From Cyrtodaria siliqua (Eukaryota > Mollusca > Bivalvia > Adapedonta > Hiatellidae), in contig JAWPHD010000135.1 in NCBI GenBank assembly GCA_037043455.1, positions 557,785 through 621,784 on the forward strand: a stretch of 64,000 nucleotides of DNA, in the 5' to 3' direction. Shown in pieces: positions 34,237-46,059 of the stretch (the first letter of the stretch is position 1; each line of letters starts with the position of its first letter). The translations under genes and the position numbers were made by a program. The notes under the pieces were generated by a model. The model worked only from the letters and a program-made list of their open reading frames with translations, did no database searches and was not told where the DNA came from.

Positions 34237-35281
34237 ACATATCACGAGAAAGCAACCCGAGTGCGGGGCTGAATATACTATGTTTTACGGCATGTTTATG
34301 TTTGTTTCCGTTTTGTTGGCTTTGTCGGTCACTTAAAACATGACGAAATGATCAAAGCCAATCGAAGAACAGGTGTATATAGACCATCCTAACGGGTGTG
34401 TATAGACCACACCGTACAAAAGCAATCTTGATGTCCGTCCGCTAACATCTATAACAGTTTGGCAATGTCCGGTTGTTCGGTAACTGCATGATATATTTAC
34501 GAATCTTTCATGGATATCCGGTGAAGTTCGGGAATTCCAACACGAAGTATAATTTGTTTTATCGGGATTCCAATACGAGGTATAATTGATTTTATTCTAA
34601 TCGAAGATCAGCTTAGTTTCCGATTAAAATAGCTATATAGAGGGTTGGAATTCTCTATCTGAACCGGATACCCATGACTGATTATCTGTCTTACAAATCA
34701 TTGACATTGTGTGCGTTGACGTCTCCAATTACAATTACGGAATAATGTTAGTGCCATCAACTTTTCGACCTGGTGTTCACAAGAAAAGTCGAAATTTAGT
34801 ATTAAAATTTCGACTTTCCGCCCTGAAAATTTCACACGACAACTAGAAAACCTGAAGGCTTAGCTCGATAATTTTTAAATTCATCTGATAATTATCGCGA
34901 TGATTATCACGTTTGTTTCACTATTCCGAATACAATTTACACGAAAAGTCAAAAAAAATAATTTTGGTTTCCAACATTTCGCGTGGTAGTGCGAAAAACC
35001 TATAGTGTTATAAAGTTCACCGGCTAAATAAAGCCACGGGGAAGAGGTAAAAATTACACTTTCACCGATATCCATTTCCAAGATGGCGTTTTTTTTATTA
35101 AAGTATTTCTGACCATCCACATTTAGTTCGTCTATATAATGATGAAGTTTCCGTCTTTGTTTATTTATAAATTTATTGTCTTTCTGCCTTTCTGTATCAG
35201 CCAGGGGCGTAACTATGTTAGATTCAATGTGCAGGCCCGGTCATCGTTTGAGCACCGAATGTGAAAGTATGTTTCGTTATA
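34237..35281. other. inner left arm: non-coding, with short hairpins
   Basis: Contains GTGTATATAGACCA / GTGTGTATAGACCA repeats (34373-34410), a near-tandem 33-bp pair (about 34530-34597) and a strong hairpin AAGTCGAAATTT...AAATTTCGACTT (about 34781-34816). The minus-strand frame 34881-35120 and its mirror at 35755-35949 keep GELYNTIGF in both arms, but neither resembles a known protein. Confidence 0.5.
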
Positions 35282-35455
35282 CATGTATCAGATAAATAAG
35301 CTTGATAAATAAGTCTTGATTTTAGTGTTATTGTTACGTTTAATAGGTATTTACCAGTATGCAATTTCAGAAAACATATTATTTGTTTTGCATGATACTG
35401 AAAAACAATGTATGTATTAAAATAATTTGCTTAAAAATTCCATTTTTCGAGAAAT

Positions 35456-35698
35456 TTAGCTAACACAATCATTTCTATAGCCAGAAAACATCCTATAATG
35501 GTATTCATGCACATCTTTAATTATCGATAGACACAATAGTCGCCGTTCATGCAAGTCATCGGATTCACGAAACATACGTTCACATTCGGTGCTCGACCGG
35601 TCCTGCACATTCAATTTAACATAGTTACGGCCCTGGCTGATACAGAATGACAGAAAGACAATAAATTCATAAACAAACAAAGAAGGAAACTTCATCAT
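35456..35698 (-). CDS. unrecognised 80-aa ORF with signal-peptide-like start
   Basis: Starts MMKFPSLFVYEFIVFLSFC, a short polar stretch then a hydrophobic core, followed by a charged region with four more Cys/His-rich spots (ECERM, LLCLS, DCVS). The first ~45 codons are mirrored in the left arm at 35143-35270 with mostly conservative or synonymous changes, but there a 7-nt insertion near 35243 shifts the frame. The second half lies in the unique centre of the palindrome. It could be a small secreted protein, a first exon, or a chance frame. No family recognised. Confidence 0.25.
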   Translation of the reverse strand: MMKFPSLFVYEFIVFLSFCISQGRNYVKLNVQDRSSTECERMFRESDDLHERRLLCLSIIKDVHEYHYRMFSGYRNDCVS

Positions 35699-36552
35699 TA
35701 TATAAACGAACTAAATGCGGATGGTCAGAAATACTTTAATAAAAAAACGCCATCTTGGACATGGATATCGGTGAAATTGTAATTTTTACCTCTTCACCGT
35801 GGTATTATTTAGCCGGTGAACTTTATAACACTATAGGTTTCACACTACCACGCGAAATGTCGAAAACTAAATTCTTTTTTTTTTTTACTTTTCTTGTAAA
35901 TTGTATTCCGAATAGTGAAATTAATGAAATCACGATAATTATCAGATGAGTTTGAAAAGTATCGAGCTAAACATTTAAGTTTTCTAGGGCGAAAGGCTGA
36001 AACTTTAGTACTAAATTTCGACTTTTCTTGGAAACACCAGGTCGAAAAGTTGATGGCAATAACAGGATTCCGTAGGGACTATAATTAACCTCAATGGTGT
36101 TAATAACGTCAACAGTTGAATGACGTCACTGTGGAAATGAATATGGCAAACGTTAGTAATTGGAGACGTCAACGCACACAATGTCAATGATTTGCAAGCA
36201 AGATAATCAGTCATTGGTATCCGGTTCAGATAGACAATTCCAACCCTCTCTATAGTTGTTTTAATCGGAAACTAAGCTGAACTTCGATTCGAATAAAATC
36301 AATTATACCTCGTATTGGAATCCCGATAAAACAACTTATGATTTGTGTTGGAATCTTCACCGGATATCCATGAAAGATTCGTAAATATATCATGCAGTTA
36401 CCGTACAACCGGAAATTGCCAAACTGTTTTAGATGTTAGCGGACGGACATCGAGATTGCTTTTGTACGGTGTGGTCTATACACCCCCGTTAGGATGGTCT
36501 ATACACACCTGTTCTTCGATTGGCTCTGATCATTTCGTCATGTTTCAAGTGA

Positions 36553-37108
36553 CCGACAAACGTCACCGTCCATTTGGGCTTTAGGTAGACGACATCATAG
36601 TGTCCACAGCCTGTCCGGTCATCGTATAATTAAAGAGGAAAGCATAGTGGCGAAATGTAAATCGGTCCACCACCAAGCATGCAGTAAGTTGTAAAATGAT
36701 AGGGTCACACCATCTTTTGATAGACCTTTTAACAGAGATAGTATGAAAGTGATCATGACCAAGAATCTTACAAAGTTTGTAAATCAATCACCATAGACGT
36801 TCGGTTGTAAAAGTCCTTGTCGTAGAAGAGTTCTTAAATTAAAGAAGATCAGGGTTACGATAATAAAAGTTTGCAAAGGTTTTACAAAGTTTATTGTAAC
36901 GGTAGCCCCGATGGAGTAGCCTTTTAGTTAAACAAAGATTACGAATATTAAAGTCCTCAACTCGAGTACAACCTCTAGAAAAACGAATAAGCTGAGACAC
37001 ATATACCCCATCAGATGTTGCTCGAGGAACATTTAACAATATCAAAATTAAAATCTCTTGTCTTAGATTTTGCTAATTATTTCACCATATTCAATAGGGA
37101 GATATGTA
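36553..37108 (-). mobile_element. PLE C-terminal RT fragment in the right palindrome arm
   Basis: Mirror of the left-arm fragment: reads HYAFLFN, TACLVVD, LGHDHFHTISV, then VEDFNIRN and a PRAT-type stretch, all on the minus strand, with deletions. Unlike the left arm it stops near the conserved PLE stop codon and lacks the 3' UTR. Confidence 0.75.
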
Positions 37109-38973
37109 AGTCATATACGTCGTAAAGGCAATTTATTTACGACATACAACTCATACCTAATATATAGTTGAAATAGTCAAGTATTGAGAAAAATCTTACC
37201 CATAATGTTATCGGAAATGTACCTGTAAATCGCATACACAGTTTAAACCGTCAAGTTTAATATGAGCGCACAAATTAAATTACAAATGCACAAGTGCACG
37301 AGATCTCATTTCACGCCTCCAGTGTTCGAGATCATTTTCGAAATTCCATCTTGTTTCACTGTAGCTAAAGAAATGTTTTAATTGTGTTAGATATGTAATT
37401 TTTGTTTATAAAGCAAAGTTGCGGGACTAGAACTGATGCAAATGAGCACATTTTAAAACGCAAATAATGAAAACCGCTTCATTTTAGTGTACGACACCGA
37501 CTCAAACAATTACATATCGGAAATGGGAGCGGATAAAACAAAAAATCTATAGAACATTCATCTACAATCAAAGTTATGGAATAAAGTGCAGAAAATTCCG
37601 CATACTTTGCGCTATAGTATTGAAAATGCGTGAGGTAATAAAGACAATATAAAGAAAATCTTACTTCGAAGCGGGGTGTATTTCCGTCTTTTGCGCCATT
37701 TTGAAACCACGTGCTACCCAGTACACCGTATTGCTTACTGGTTGTTCCAGTTAGTGGTCAGCCTCTACCACATAAAATCGACCGTCATATATGGCGTAAA
37801 ATGTGCTAAAATGATGTAAACAACAATTCAAACAAATCAAAAATGAATGTCTTATTTGGTAGTTGCTTATATCCGTGCTTTTAGGGGGCTGCTTAATGTG
37901 AATTTCTGGTCAACATTTTGTTATTTACGTTGACTAATTATTCACCTTGTTGTCATGATTTTTTATAATTTTGTACTAAACAAATGATAATGCTAATATA
38001 TTTATGTTTCGCGTTAGATATAATTGCTCATGCCGCAAGAGTGGTATAGCCGGAAGTTATTGCATTACACTAAGTGTCCTTAAACAGTGCGTTCCGTGAT
38101 AACAGGTTACTTAGACCAGTTGCTGTCACAATATGAGAATAAACTATTGTTTTGATTCACTGTTTGAATCAACACGTATGTATGCTTGGAGTACCTACAA
38201 AATATGAAAACAACAAAAAAGACAATGTCAATAATAGATTGATGATAAAAATATATGCTTAACTTGGTTATACTTAATTATTTAGTTGCATGTACATATA
38301 AGACGGATAGCGGAGATTTATAATGATGTGACATTCATCGTTGTGTGTTCATATTATAGGACTGATAGCGGAGATTTATAATGATGTGACATTTATAACA
38401 GACCACCACATTGGGAGGGAAAGAACCATAGCCATAAAACATCGAATAGAAAAAAAACACAACATATTTCAAATATACAGCTCGTAAATCCCTAAATTGA
38501 CATGTAAATTGTTTAACAGTTCAGTACCGATATATGCATCAATTATTGAAGGCAAAACTAAAAGCAGTACCGACAGTCTTTAAGTGATAGTGAAATATCC
38601 ACAAAAAGTGTGTTTTGCTATTCCTAAATTCATTGGAGCGATGGTGTTCTTTGTTTTGCTTGTTATATCAGTACGCTCATTTTCTGAAACTGCGTTAAAC
38701 ATTTCATTAACAATATTAATTGTGCTAGTACACGCTCATTCGTGTCATTTTTGATTGTTTATTTAAATTCAAGAACTGAAGTTATATAACCGATATTAGA
38801 TACATCCCGAATAGGGTTTAATTTGGATGTATAGTAATATATCATCAAATAATAGTGTTTTATGAAACACTTGTGTCGGCTGGATTGTGGTAAGGAACAA
38901 CAGTTTTTTTTTACGTTTCATATCCGATATGTTTAATAGTTTGCAAATTAGGACCAAGGAAAGATTACATCTA
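37109..38973. other. outer right arm: non-coding, mirrored sequence
   Basis: Matches 31690-33205 and 27781-28370 in reverse. No gene seen. The dispersed copy of a 27-bp word at 38308-38396 marks the position equivalent to the PLE insertion in the other arm. Confidence 0.5.
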
Positions 38974-39199
38974 GGCAGGGACCCAAGCCTGAAAAAAACG
39001 AAAACGTTTACCCGGAAAAATATACTCCTGATTTTATAGATATTTACAGATGGCGGTCTTGTACATATGAAACCATTGTATGGACTTCTGGCATACTTTG
39101 CATTTCATAACAGCATCGCGATTTCTACGGTAACCCATTCGTACCAAGCCATTATATGAAAATCGCTGAACAAACAGTCAAAGGAAAATAAAGAAATTT

Positions 39200-39960
39200 G
39201 CACACGTCCATTTAGGCAAATACAGTTCAGTATGTGGACCTTTAATGATTTTTGTCCTGTGCTAGGGATAATGCGAATTTATTTTGTTCACAATACCTGC
39301 AGTAAACGGTTTCCGATTTCCACTAAATGTTGTATGGTGTTAGGCCTTATACCTACAAGGCCTTTGACAAGTTCAATTATTTAGTATGAGACTTTATATG
39401 AATATGAACTTTGACAAGATGACAATGAGCAGAATTGACAACTGCCTTACTGAGTTATTGCCCTTGATTATTGCAAAAATGCAAATTTCAGCTTTCGTAC
39501 ACAATACATTAAATAAATGGGTTTCGATTTTCACACAGTTTGTCGTGTAACTTTATATCAAACGGATTTTAGACAGGTTAGACCAGTATCAAGTTATTGC
39601 TCTAAATTGTCGAAAAATTCGATCGTCTGATTGTTTCCTACTTTCCTTTGAAATATCATCAATTACTGTGTAATATTTTAATTGAACAAAGAGAATATCG
39701 TCCTCTGACTAAGGAGGTGATTGTTTTCACGCTGATAGTAATAAATAGCATTTGATTTTCCATGCTTTTTGTGGTAATATTATTAAGTTCTCGGTTTATT
39801 TGACAATGAGAACAATTGAGGAGTGGTTTACAAAGTTATTGCCCTTGAAGTTTGCAAATATATAAACTTCAGACTGTGTACACAGCAACTTCAGTAAACG
39901 AGTTCTGATTCTCACTAATATTTAGTGTAAGGGTTTTGGACAATTACACCATGTGGACTT
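39200..39960. repeat. diverged ~200-bp tandem repeats inside the TIR element
   Basis: Units share GA(G/C)AA(T)TGA(C/G), AGTTATTGCCCTTGA(T/A), GCAAA..AA(A)CTTCAG, GTACACA and GATT(T/C)(C/T)CACTAA. Copies are visible around 39230-39420, 39420-39640 and 39800-39960. No gene. Confidence 0.55.
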
Positions 39961-40014
39961 GTCACGTAGTTGTTTTCGAAGCATTTATTTTCATATAAGA
40001 TAATATTTTTACAC

Positions 40015-40540
40015 ATAGAACTAGTTAGGTATGACACTACTGTTTACAGACAAATTGTTGGAATCCCAAATGAGAACGAAATGTGCACCTCTTGTTGCAG
40101 ATTCGTTTTTGTTTTGTTATGTTAGAGGTTTCATAGTCTTTTACCAGATACGCTTAGGCAGATGTAATCGAAGCCTTTTATTATACCTCCTTGTATATGG
40201 ATGATATATTGGACAATTACAACCCTTTCTTTTGTACTATGGTTACTACATATACTTTCTTTCCTAAAGAACTTCACCTCAAAAAAGTTAATATTTCTCA
40301 TAGTTGATATACCTTCTTTACTCGATTTACATCTCGCGATTGAAACTGAGAAATAATAAGCAAACTCTATGACAAGAGAGATAATTTCAATTTTGACACT
40401 GTTAAGGGCACGATGATGTCGTTTGCATTTTTAATTACTTTTGCCTTCTCGTTTGTCTGTTTGCGTGTTTGTTTTTGTGTTTTGTGGTTGACTGTGGTCC
40501 TTGAATGCTGCTTTCCCTGTCCGATATGTTTATCTTTCTG
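40015..40540 (+). mobile_element. PLE RT fragment fused to a 3'-end fragment
   Basis: 40025-40380 encodes a degraded RT palm (TTVYRQIVGIPN, CAPLVADSFLFCYVRGF, then a broken catalytic region). From about 40400 it jumps to the last ~140 bp of the 3' UTR, ending CCCTGTCCGATATG at about 40525. The C-terminal coding part and most of the UTR are deleted. Confidence 0.7.
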
Positions 40541-40994
40541 TCAACGTCTTAGAAAATAGTCTGCGATAATTTGTCACATGACCATAGCTAAAATATCAAA
40601 ATGTTATCAAAAATCAACTCCGCGACCTGACACCACTAATGCTATGGGGTGGTGCTGAGTGGTAAACAATCGAACGGAACTCCGCTTACTTTGGACATTT
40701 TGGATGTATTTAGGTTAGTATTTTAATTTTAGGTAGGCTGTTTAGAGCTATGAAATTTTAGAAAGTGATGGTACGAACAAACGCTATACTGTAACCTTAT
40801 GGAAAACGCAATGGTGGAGTCCATTTTGATTGTTTTAAGGGCGGAGTGATATGCCAAGGAATACATTTTATTCTACCGCATTAACATTCGGAGCAAACAT
40901 TACATTAGTGTTTATTCACTAAAATAAATATTGAAAAAGAGCAAAAAGCTTGTCTTTGAAAAGGTTTGCGTGACGCTTATTGCATTCTTTTTCA

Positions 40995-42170
40995 AGAAAG
41001 TAATAACGACCAAAATATATTAATCCAAGAGTTAGCATAAGCTTAAGCACAATAGTGTATTACGTGATCAACAACGGCAGTAAGACAGGACGTTAAACCC
41101 TTGGAGATGTTTGTACTGGTGCAGACACTAGAAATAGGAGAAAGCGTGCTTTATTAGGCTGTTTTTGTAAATTAGGAATCCAGTACATAGTTGGAAGTTC
41201 GTTTTGCTTTTCATCTACTCCAGCTTTAATAGTGCTTCATTGAGTTTTATACCCAGACACACCTTTGCAAAGGTTTATTATCATAACCCTGATTTACGTT
41301 TAAAAGTATTGTCAGAACTCTTCTGCTGCATGGTCTGTCACAACGTGAATACTATGGTGACTATATGTAAAGACTTTTTAAGATTATTGATCATTATCAC
41401 ATTCATACAATCTGTGTTAAACTTGTTCCTATCATTCTGCACTGCATGTTTAGATGTTGACCCATTTACAGTTCGCCACAATGCTTTACAATTAATGTTG
41501 CGATGACCCGACGGATTGTGAACCCTATGATGACTTCTACTCACAGGCATTTATTACGATATATAGTATAGAAGGCTAGAGAGAATATAGTTATAGTATA
41601 TGTATATAGTAAAGGGCTTTCTTCTTCTCTCTATCTCTATCCTTCTATACTATATATCGTAATGAATGCATGTGCTTCTACCTGTATAGGACAAGGGATG
41701 GTAACGCCTAATTTTTGACTTTAATATTGTCTTCTTGTCATCATTCTTTATTTGTCCTGACTTCTGACAAGTATTTGCTTTGTGGCTTTCTGGGCATTTT
41801 ATATTCATATATACATGATCATTTTGTGTTATACTTATATTGCCTACGAATTGCTATTAATACTGCCTAGTTTGTAAGGGGATATAGCCTGGCTGCTCCC
41901 ATTTTATTGGAATAAAACTAGGGTAAGAGTGAGGTTTGGTGCACTCTAGAACCTGGTTTATCCCCAGCGGCCTTTATGTCACTGACCATTCCAAGGAGAT
42001 ACCCATATTGTCACTGACCATTCCAAGGAGGTTTTCATATTTTCAACCGTTTGAGTTTGCCATTTCGCATACTTTGCTCTTTTCTATTCTTGTGATTGGT
42101 GTTTGTTTCAAATACGTGTGTTTGGTTGACTGACTGTGTTCTGTGAATGTTATATTTCCTTCTCGACATG
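40995..42170. mobile_element. PLE copy with inverted 5' piece, hit by a hAT-like MITE
   Basis: 40995-41250 is PLE RT sequence on the minus strand (the region around MYWIPK, NISKGLTSCLTAV). From 41255 to 42170 the strand switches to plus: C-terminal RT, the stop region and 3' UTR with a degraded hairpin block (about 41912-41965). The adjoining inverted 5' piece is the inversion structure often seen in PLE insertions. A 133-bp MITE sits at 41542-41674. Confidence 0.7.
41542..41674. mobile_element. hAT-like MITE with 8-bp target duplication
   Basis: Near-complete inverted repeat: CACAGGCATTTATTACGATA at the left and its mirror (TCGTAATGAATGCATGTG) at the right, pairing over about 40 bp per arm. 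Flanks CTTCTACT (41534-41541) and CTTCTACC (41675-41682) form an 8-bp duplication with one mismatch. Other PLE copies have the uninterrupted site. The 8-bp duplication indicates hAT-type transposition. Confidence 0.75.
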
Positions 42171-42399
42171 TATACCATATTTTGTTTCTGACTCGAAATA
42201 GGATATGGATCACATTTAGTGATACTTATAGTTGTAATCTGTAAACATGACTCTATTACACTATTTATTATATTGGGTCTCATGTATCAAGGCGACACAA
42301 TCCGTAGGAAAGTATTCAAGTTCATGATGTGTTTGAGAAACGTTGACAACCTTCTTAACCAAGTGTTCCCTGTTCAATCAATCAAAACCTAGAATTGAA

Positions 42400-43345
42400 C
42401 TCAAGGTCACAGAAACACCAATGTTGGGTGGACAGTTAATGATCATATTAAAAAAAGTGCAAATTTTAAATTAATAATTTAGATAGTATTCAAGATGTTT
42501 TGGAGAAACTCTGTCAGACGTCATACCCAAACACTGACGTCGCTCAATCGCCTTCCAACGAAATAGTGAACCAATTTGGAAATTTACAATTTGACTAGAC
42601 AGTAATTGCAGTAAGTACTATTATATTTTCAAGGTAAAACTGTATTAAGAAATTCTGATTCTAAATATCTGCCAGTATGTTAATCTTATTAAGACTTCAC
42701 ACTAAACGATATGGTTTAAACCCTACACAATTAAAGATAGTTGTTGCAATAATCATATTTTCTAAGTAAATTAAGGGCCATACCTCTATTCCAAAATGGC
42801 AAAACAATTTAATGTATCATAAACATTATTAACATTTACTGCTATCATATTTGTATATAAAATTTCCACCCAAAATGTTGTTTAATTTTCAACAAAACTT
42901 GATTAATCAATATAAACATGATAAACTCAACACAAAAATGAATTTTCATAGATAATCAGGGGCCATCACTCTATTTAGAAAAGGCAAAGGTCCAGAATGA
43001 TCGTAAGGAAGTGATGTCTGTTTGATAAGGCTTCACAGCAATTTTAGTTAAAATCGAATATAAGATAAAAAAGTTATCAAAACCTTGCACCTAAGCTTTA
43101 CCCAAAATGTGCATTTTTGTTAAGTAACTCAGGGGTAATAAATATATTGCGAAGGAGAAAATCGGTCTTGCTCGTAAGAAAGTGGCATCTTAACGATATA
43201 ACGCTTCACAGTAAAGTTGGTTTTAATCGAAAACAAGTTACAGAAGTTATTAACAACGTGCATGAAAGCTTTAGCCAAAATTTGGAAGCCCGTCCCTCCC
43301 TCCACCCATCTGCCCGCCATCTTCAATCCTTAAACCGCTTTTAAT
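42400..43345. repeat. diverged ~180-bp tandem repeats
   Basis: Units share (A)GGGCCAT(A/C)(A/C)CTCTATT..AAA(A)TGGCAAA, GTAAGAAAGTG(G/A)(C/T), and CTTCACAGTAAA/CTTCACAGCAAT. Copies are evident near 42776, 42960 and 43130. This is a type common in bivalve DNA. No gene. Confidence 0.5.
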
Positions 43346-43918
43346 TTAAGTTTTTTTTTTTGAAAATTGCAATCTGCATAAACAGAATATAATCAGGCGT
43401 GCTTATGTCTTATTTATGTACAAAACAAAATCATATCGCTAAATTATAAACTTGTATACATTTTTTCTTTGAATATCAATATTTTCTTATCACTTATGGG
43501 CTTCCGTAGAAAATGCGTTGGTGTTACGAAATGCAAAGAATACCATTAATCCATACAGTGGTTTCGTATATAGTACATTTTCTACTATTGATATGCAAAA
43601 CATCACGAGTATATCTTTCCGGGTAAACCAAAAGTGTTTTTTTGCACGATACGAGAAGTTGGGTCCCTGCCTAATGGTAGAGTTCCGTAGAAAGGTGTAT
43701 ATCTCTGTCAAAGTTTAAACTCAGTCAAAAGTTTAAATATATATAAATATAGAAAATAACTTTTCATTTCAAATAACTTTTAACTGTAATGTTTCATTTG
43801 ACAGTATTTGGATTTGACAGTATTTGGAAAATGCTTCTTAACCCACTGAGGGCTAAACCAGTACCTCTATAATGAGATGTTTGGAAATAATTAATGGTTG
43901 CATATTGGTGTGTAATTA

Positions 43919-45867
43919 CTACCTACTTTGCTGTTTAAAAAAACACTGCACATTTCCCACAGTACTAAAAGAAGAAATACGGACATTGACATCCCCACCC
44001 TCCCCCCAGGAGCTGTTGGTTTTATTAATCCATGGCATTATTAAAAATATAAATCAGATGTCTTAAAACTGTAGAAAATTGTGTTTAAAAAAGAGATACA
44101 TTTTGACTTAAGTTAATATATTGTTAAATAACTTTATGAATACGGACCAGTTTTTAATTTAATCAACAGACGAATCCCTCTCTATTTGTGTTGTCCATGT
44201 CTCCCATACTCTAACGTCAATATCTGGTAGAGTAGATATTGTACACCAGTTATTCAGACAGGTGTCATTTTACATTAAATTTTACAAATAAAAGGGAAAT
44301 TTCAGCAACTATGCTTCAAACCATGACAATAGGTACACAGTATGCAATGTTAACTATCTTATCACATTTTAATGACACTCAGTATATTTGAAAACGCGAC
44401 ACTTGTCTGAAATTCTGGAGATGTTAAAGATGTTAAAGTTAAATGTGTTTTAACTGAAAGAAGTAGAGCAAATCCTATGCAACTGTTTATCGCCATATGT
44501 TAACCTTTGGGACAAAGCGACTTGTGTACTAACATAAAGTATAATCTTGATCTGAACAAAAAACAGCGGACTATAAATAATCGGGAAAAACATGTTCCGT
44601 TTTAAATGTAATGAGAAACTATATAATATAAATGATACTATTATGTATCATATGATGGCTGCTTATGGTTTATCAATGTTGATGGTTTAATGACTCATAG
44701 TAGTTCTCTTTGTTTATACATTTAATACAATACCAATGCATTTAAACACATTTACTTATACAAGTTTGACAAACACTTATGTAACCATAGATGTCCGTAA
44801 ATGAACACATTTTAAAGGGACACTGTCCTTAAGTAAAGCAAATATTGAGCATAAGCAAATAACTTTCTGATTTTTATTCAGTGAAATGTATACATGAAAC
44901 CATGAGCATAGACTCAAACAAGTTTGTAGTAATATATTCGTAAATTTGAAAACAAATAAGGTTTAAATAGTATTTATAAACATCGATGGACCACACTATT
45001 TATATTTCGGTTGATCACGTCACGTTCTTTAGCGCATTAGTGTTGATTAGTGTATGTCTTGAATCACGTAATTGTCCCATGATGCTCTGTCAGTTGCGCG
45101 TTCGTCTCTTACTTCCAAAGCGGCGGGCAATTCTAACGTGAGCTTGGAATGTATGTATTCATTTTGTGGCGTCGTAATTTCGCCTTTTAGGCAGCGCGAA
45201 AAGTCGAAAACACGAGATGAATCTCGCGTTTTCGCCCTATTATTGGAGGCGAAAACTAGAAAACTCGTCGTATTTTATAAAAACGTGAGGCGAAATTGCA
45301 AGGTTCATCTTCGAGTTTTCGAGCTTAATCTCGCGTTTTCCATCTTGTAAAAGTAAAAGTAACAAGGATAACACGAAAAGTCAAAAACACGAGATTTTAC
45401 TTGCAAAACCTCGCCTTTTTGCACCGGGTGAAAGGCGTGAAATCATCCGGTGATAATATATAAAATGCCCGTAGTTACTGATGGACATCCCTAAACTGCG
45501 GCTCCTGTGGCCGTTGTAAATCTCATTGTGAAAAAGTGGAATTTGTTTGGTCATACCACACAGCTTTAAGAAATGTTATTCCTAATGTTAACTGATTTTT
45601 ATTCTATACAGCTATCATAATAAAAATTGGAACTAATATGTTAATAATTACGGAGCGATTTCACTTGTGATCCCATTTGCGGCCATATGCGTGACCCTGT
45701 AATTTCGGGTTCACAAGTAACACTTTTAAGAAATGTTGTTATCAGTAATGTTAAATTGTGTTTATTCTGTATATTTATATAAATAATTTGGTGTCATAGT
45801 CTAAAAGCTTAGTATCATCACGAGCATATTTTCAAGAATGTATATGATTAAGCCACCATTAAAATAT
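43919..45867. other. unassigned spacer with a hairpin-rich repeat
   Basis: Mostly AT-rich, no gene. 45170-45470 is richer in CG and repeats CGAAAA(G/C)TC/ACGAGATT/CTCGCGTTTTC motifs that can form hairpins; it resembles the AAGTCGAAATTT-type sequence in the palindrome core (34740-34880). The 92-codon frame at 45072-45350 follows from this repeat. Confidence 0.45.
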
Positions 45868-46059
45868 TTATGTTTGCCATTTCCCGACCCTAATTTAATA
45901 TGTTGGGTAGGTCGGTAGGCAAATATGTTTTTATTTTATCTTATATATTGATATTTGCTGATATATTGGATCTGAAAAAAAAAATTAAAAAATAAAATTA
46001 AAAAATAAAAATTGGGGTAGGGCCCTTTTTGGGGGTCGGTCGGGAAAGGACAAACATAC
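45868..46059. mobile_element. MITE with TATGTTTG(C/T)C..TTTCCCGACC termini
   Basis: Left end TATGTTTGCCATTTCCCGACCC and right end GGTCGGTCGGGAAAGGACA mirror each other over about 22 bp, flanked by TA on both sides. The core is A-rich (45970-46010). About 190 bp; Tc1/mariner-type insertion is inferred from the TA flanks. Confidence 0.7.

Larger units (their letters stand above)
27628..35281 (+). repeat. left arm of a 16-kb imperfect palindrome
   Basis: Its sequence reappears, reverse-complemented, in 35566-43918. Matched blocks: 27628-27780 with 43670-43918; 27781-28370 with 38330-38970; 31690-32190 with 37770-38310; 32750-33205 with 37105-37735; 33205-34236 (part) with 36553-37108; 34260-35281 with 35566-36550. 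Matched blocks differ at several percent of positions plus indels. The left arm alone carries PLE copy 2 (28375-31687) and an insertion at 32193-32748. Confidence 0.85.
38974..43671. mobile_element. 4.7-kb TIR element with GGCAGGGACCCAA ends and TA flanks
   Basis: Ends are GGCAGGGACCCAA (38974-38986) and TTGGGTCCCTGCC (43659-43671), each flanked by TA (38972-38973 and 43672-43673). The inverted similarity extends about 165 bp inward on both sides (shared TTTACCCGGAAA-ATATACTC, GCATTTCATAAC/GCATTTCGTAAC). The mirrored palindrome arm is uninterrupted here (ATTACAT followed by GGTAGA), proving an insertion. No transposase frame was found inside, so it is non-autonomous or decayed; TA flanks suggest Tc1/mariner-like mobilisation. 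It contains tandem repeats, PLE pieces and a small MITE. Confidence 0.75.
35566..43918 (-). repeat. right arm of the 16-kb imperfect palindrome
   Basis: Mirror of 27628-35281. It alone contains the TIR element at 38974-43671. At 38308-38396 a short stretch (TAGCGGAGATTTATAATGATGTGACAT) is duplicated exactly where the left arm carries its PLE insertion. The arms are separated by a unique spacer of about 285 bp (35282-35565). Divergence between arms argues against a foldback sequencing artefact. Confidence 0.85.

Noticed and set aside
27628..43918. Palindrome as a foldback sequencing or assembly artefact
   Set aside because: Arms differ by several percent and by two large, independent insertions; an artefact would give identical arms.
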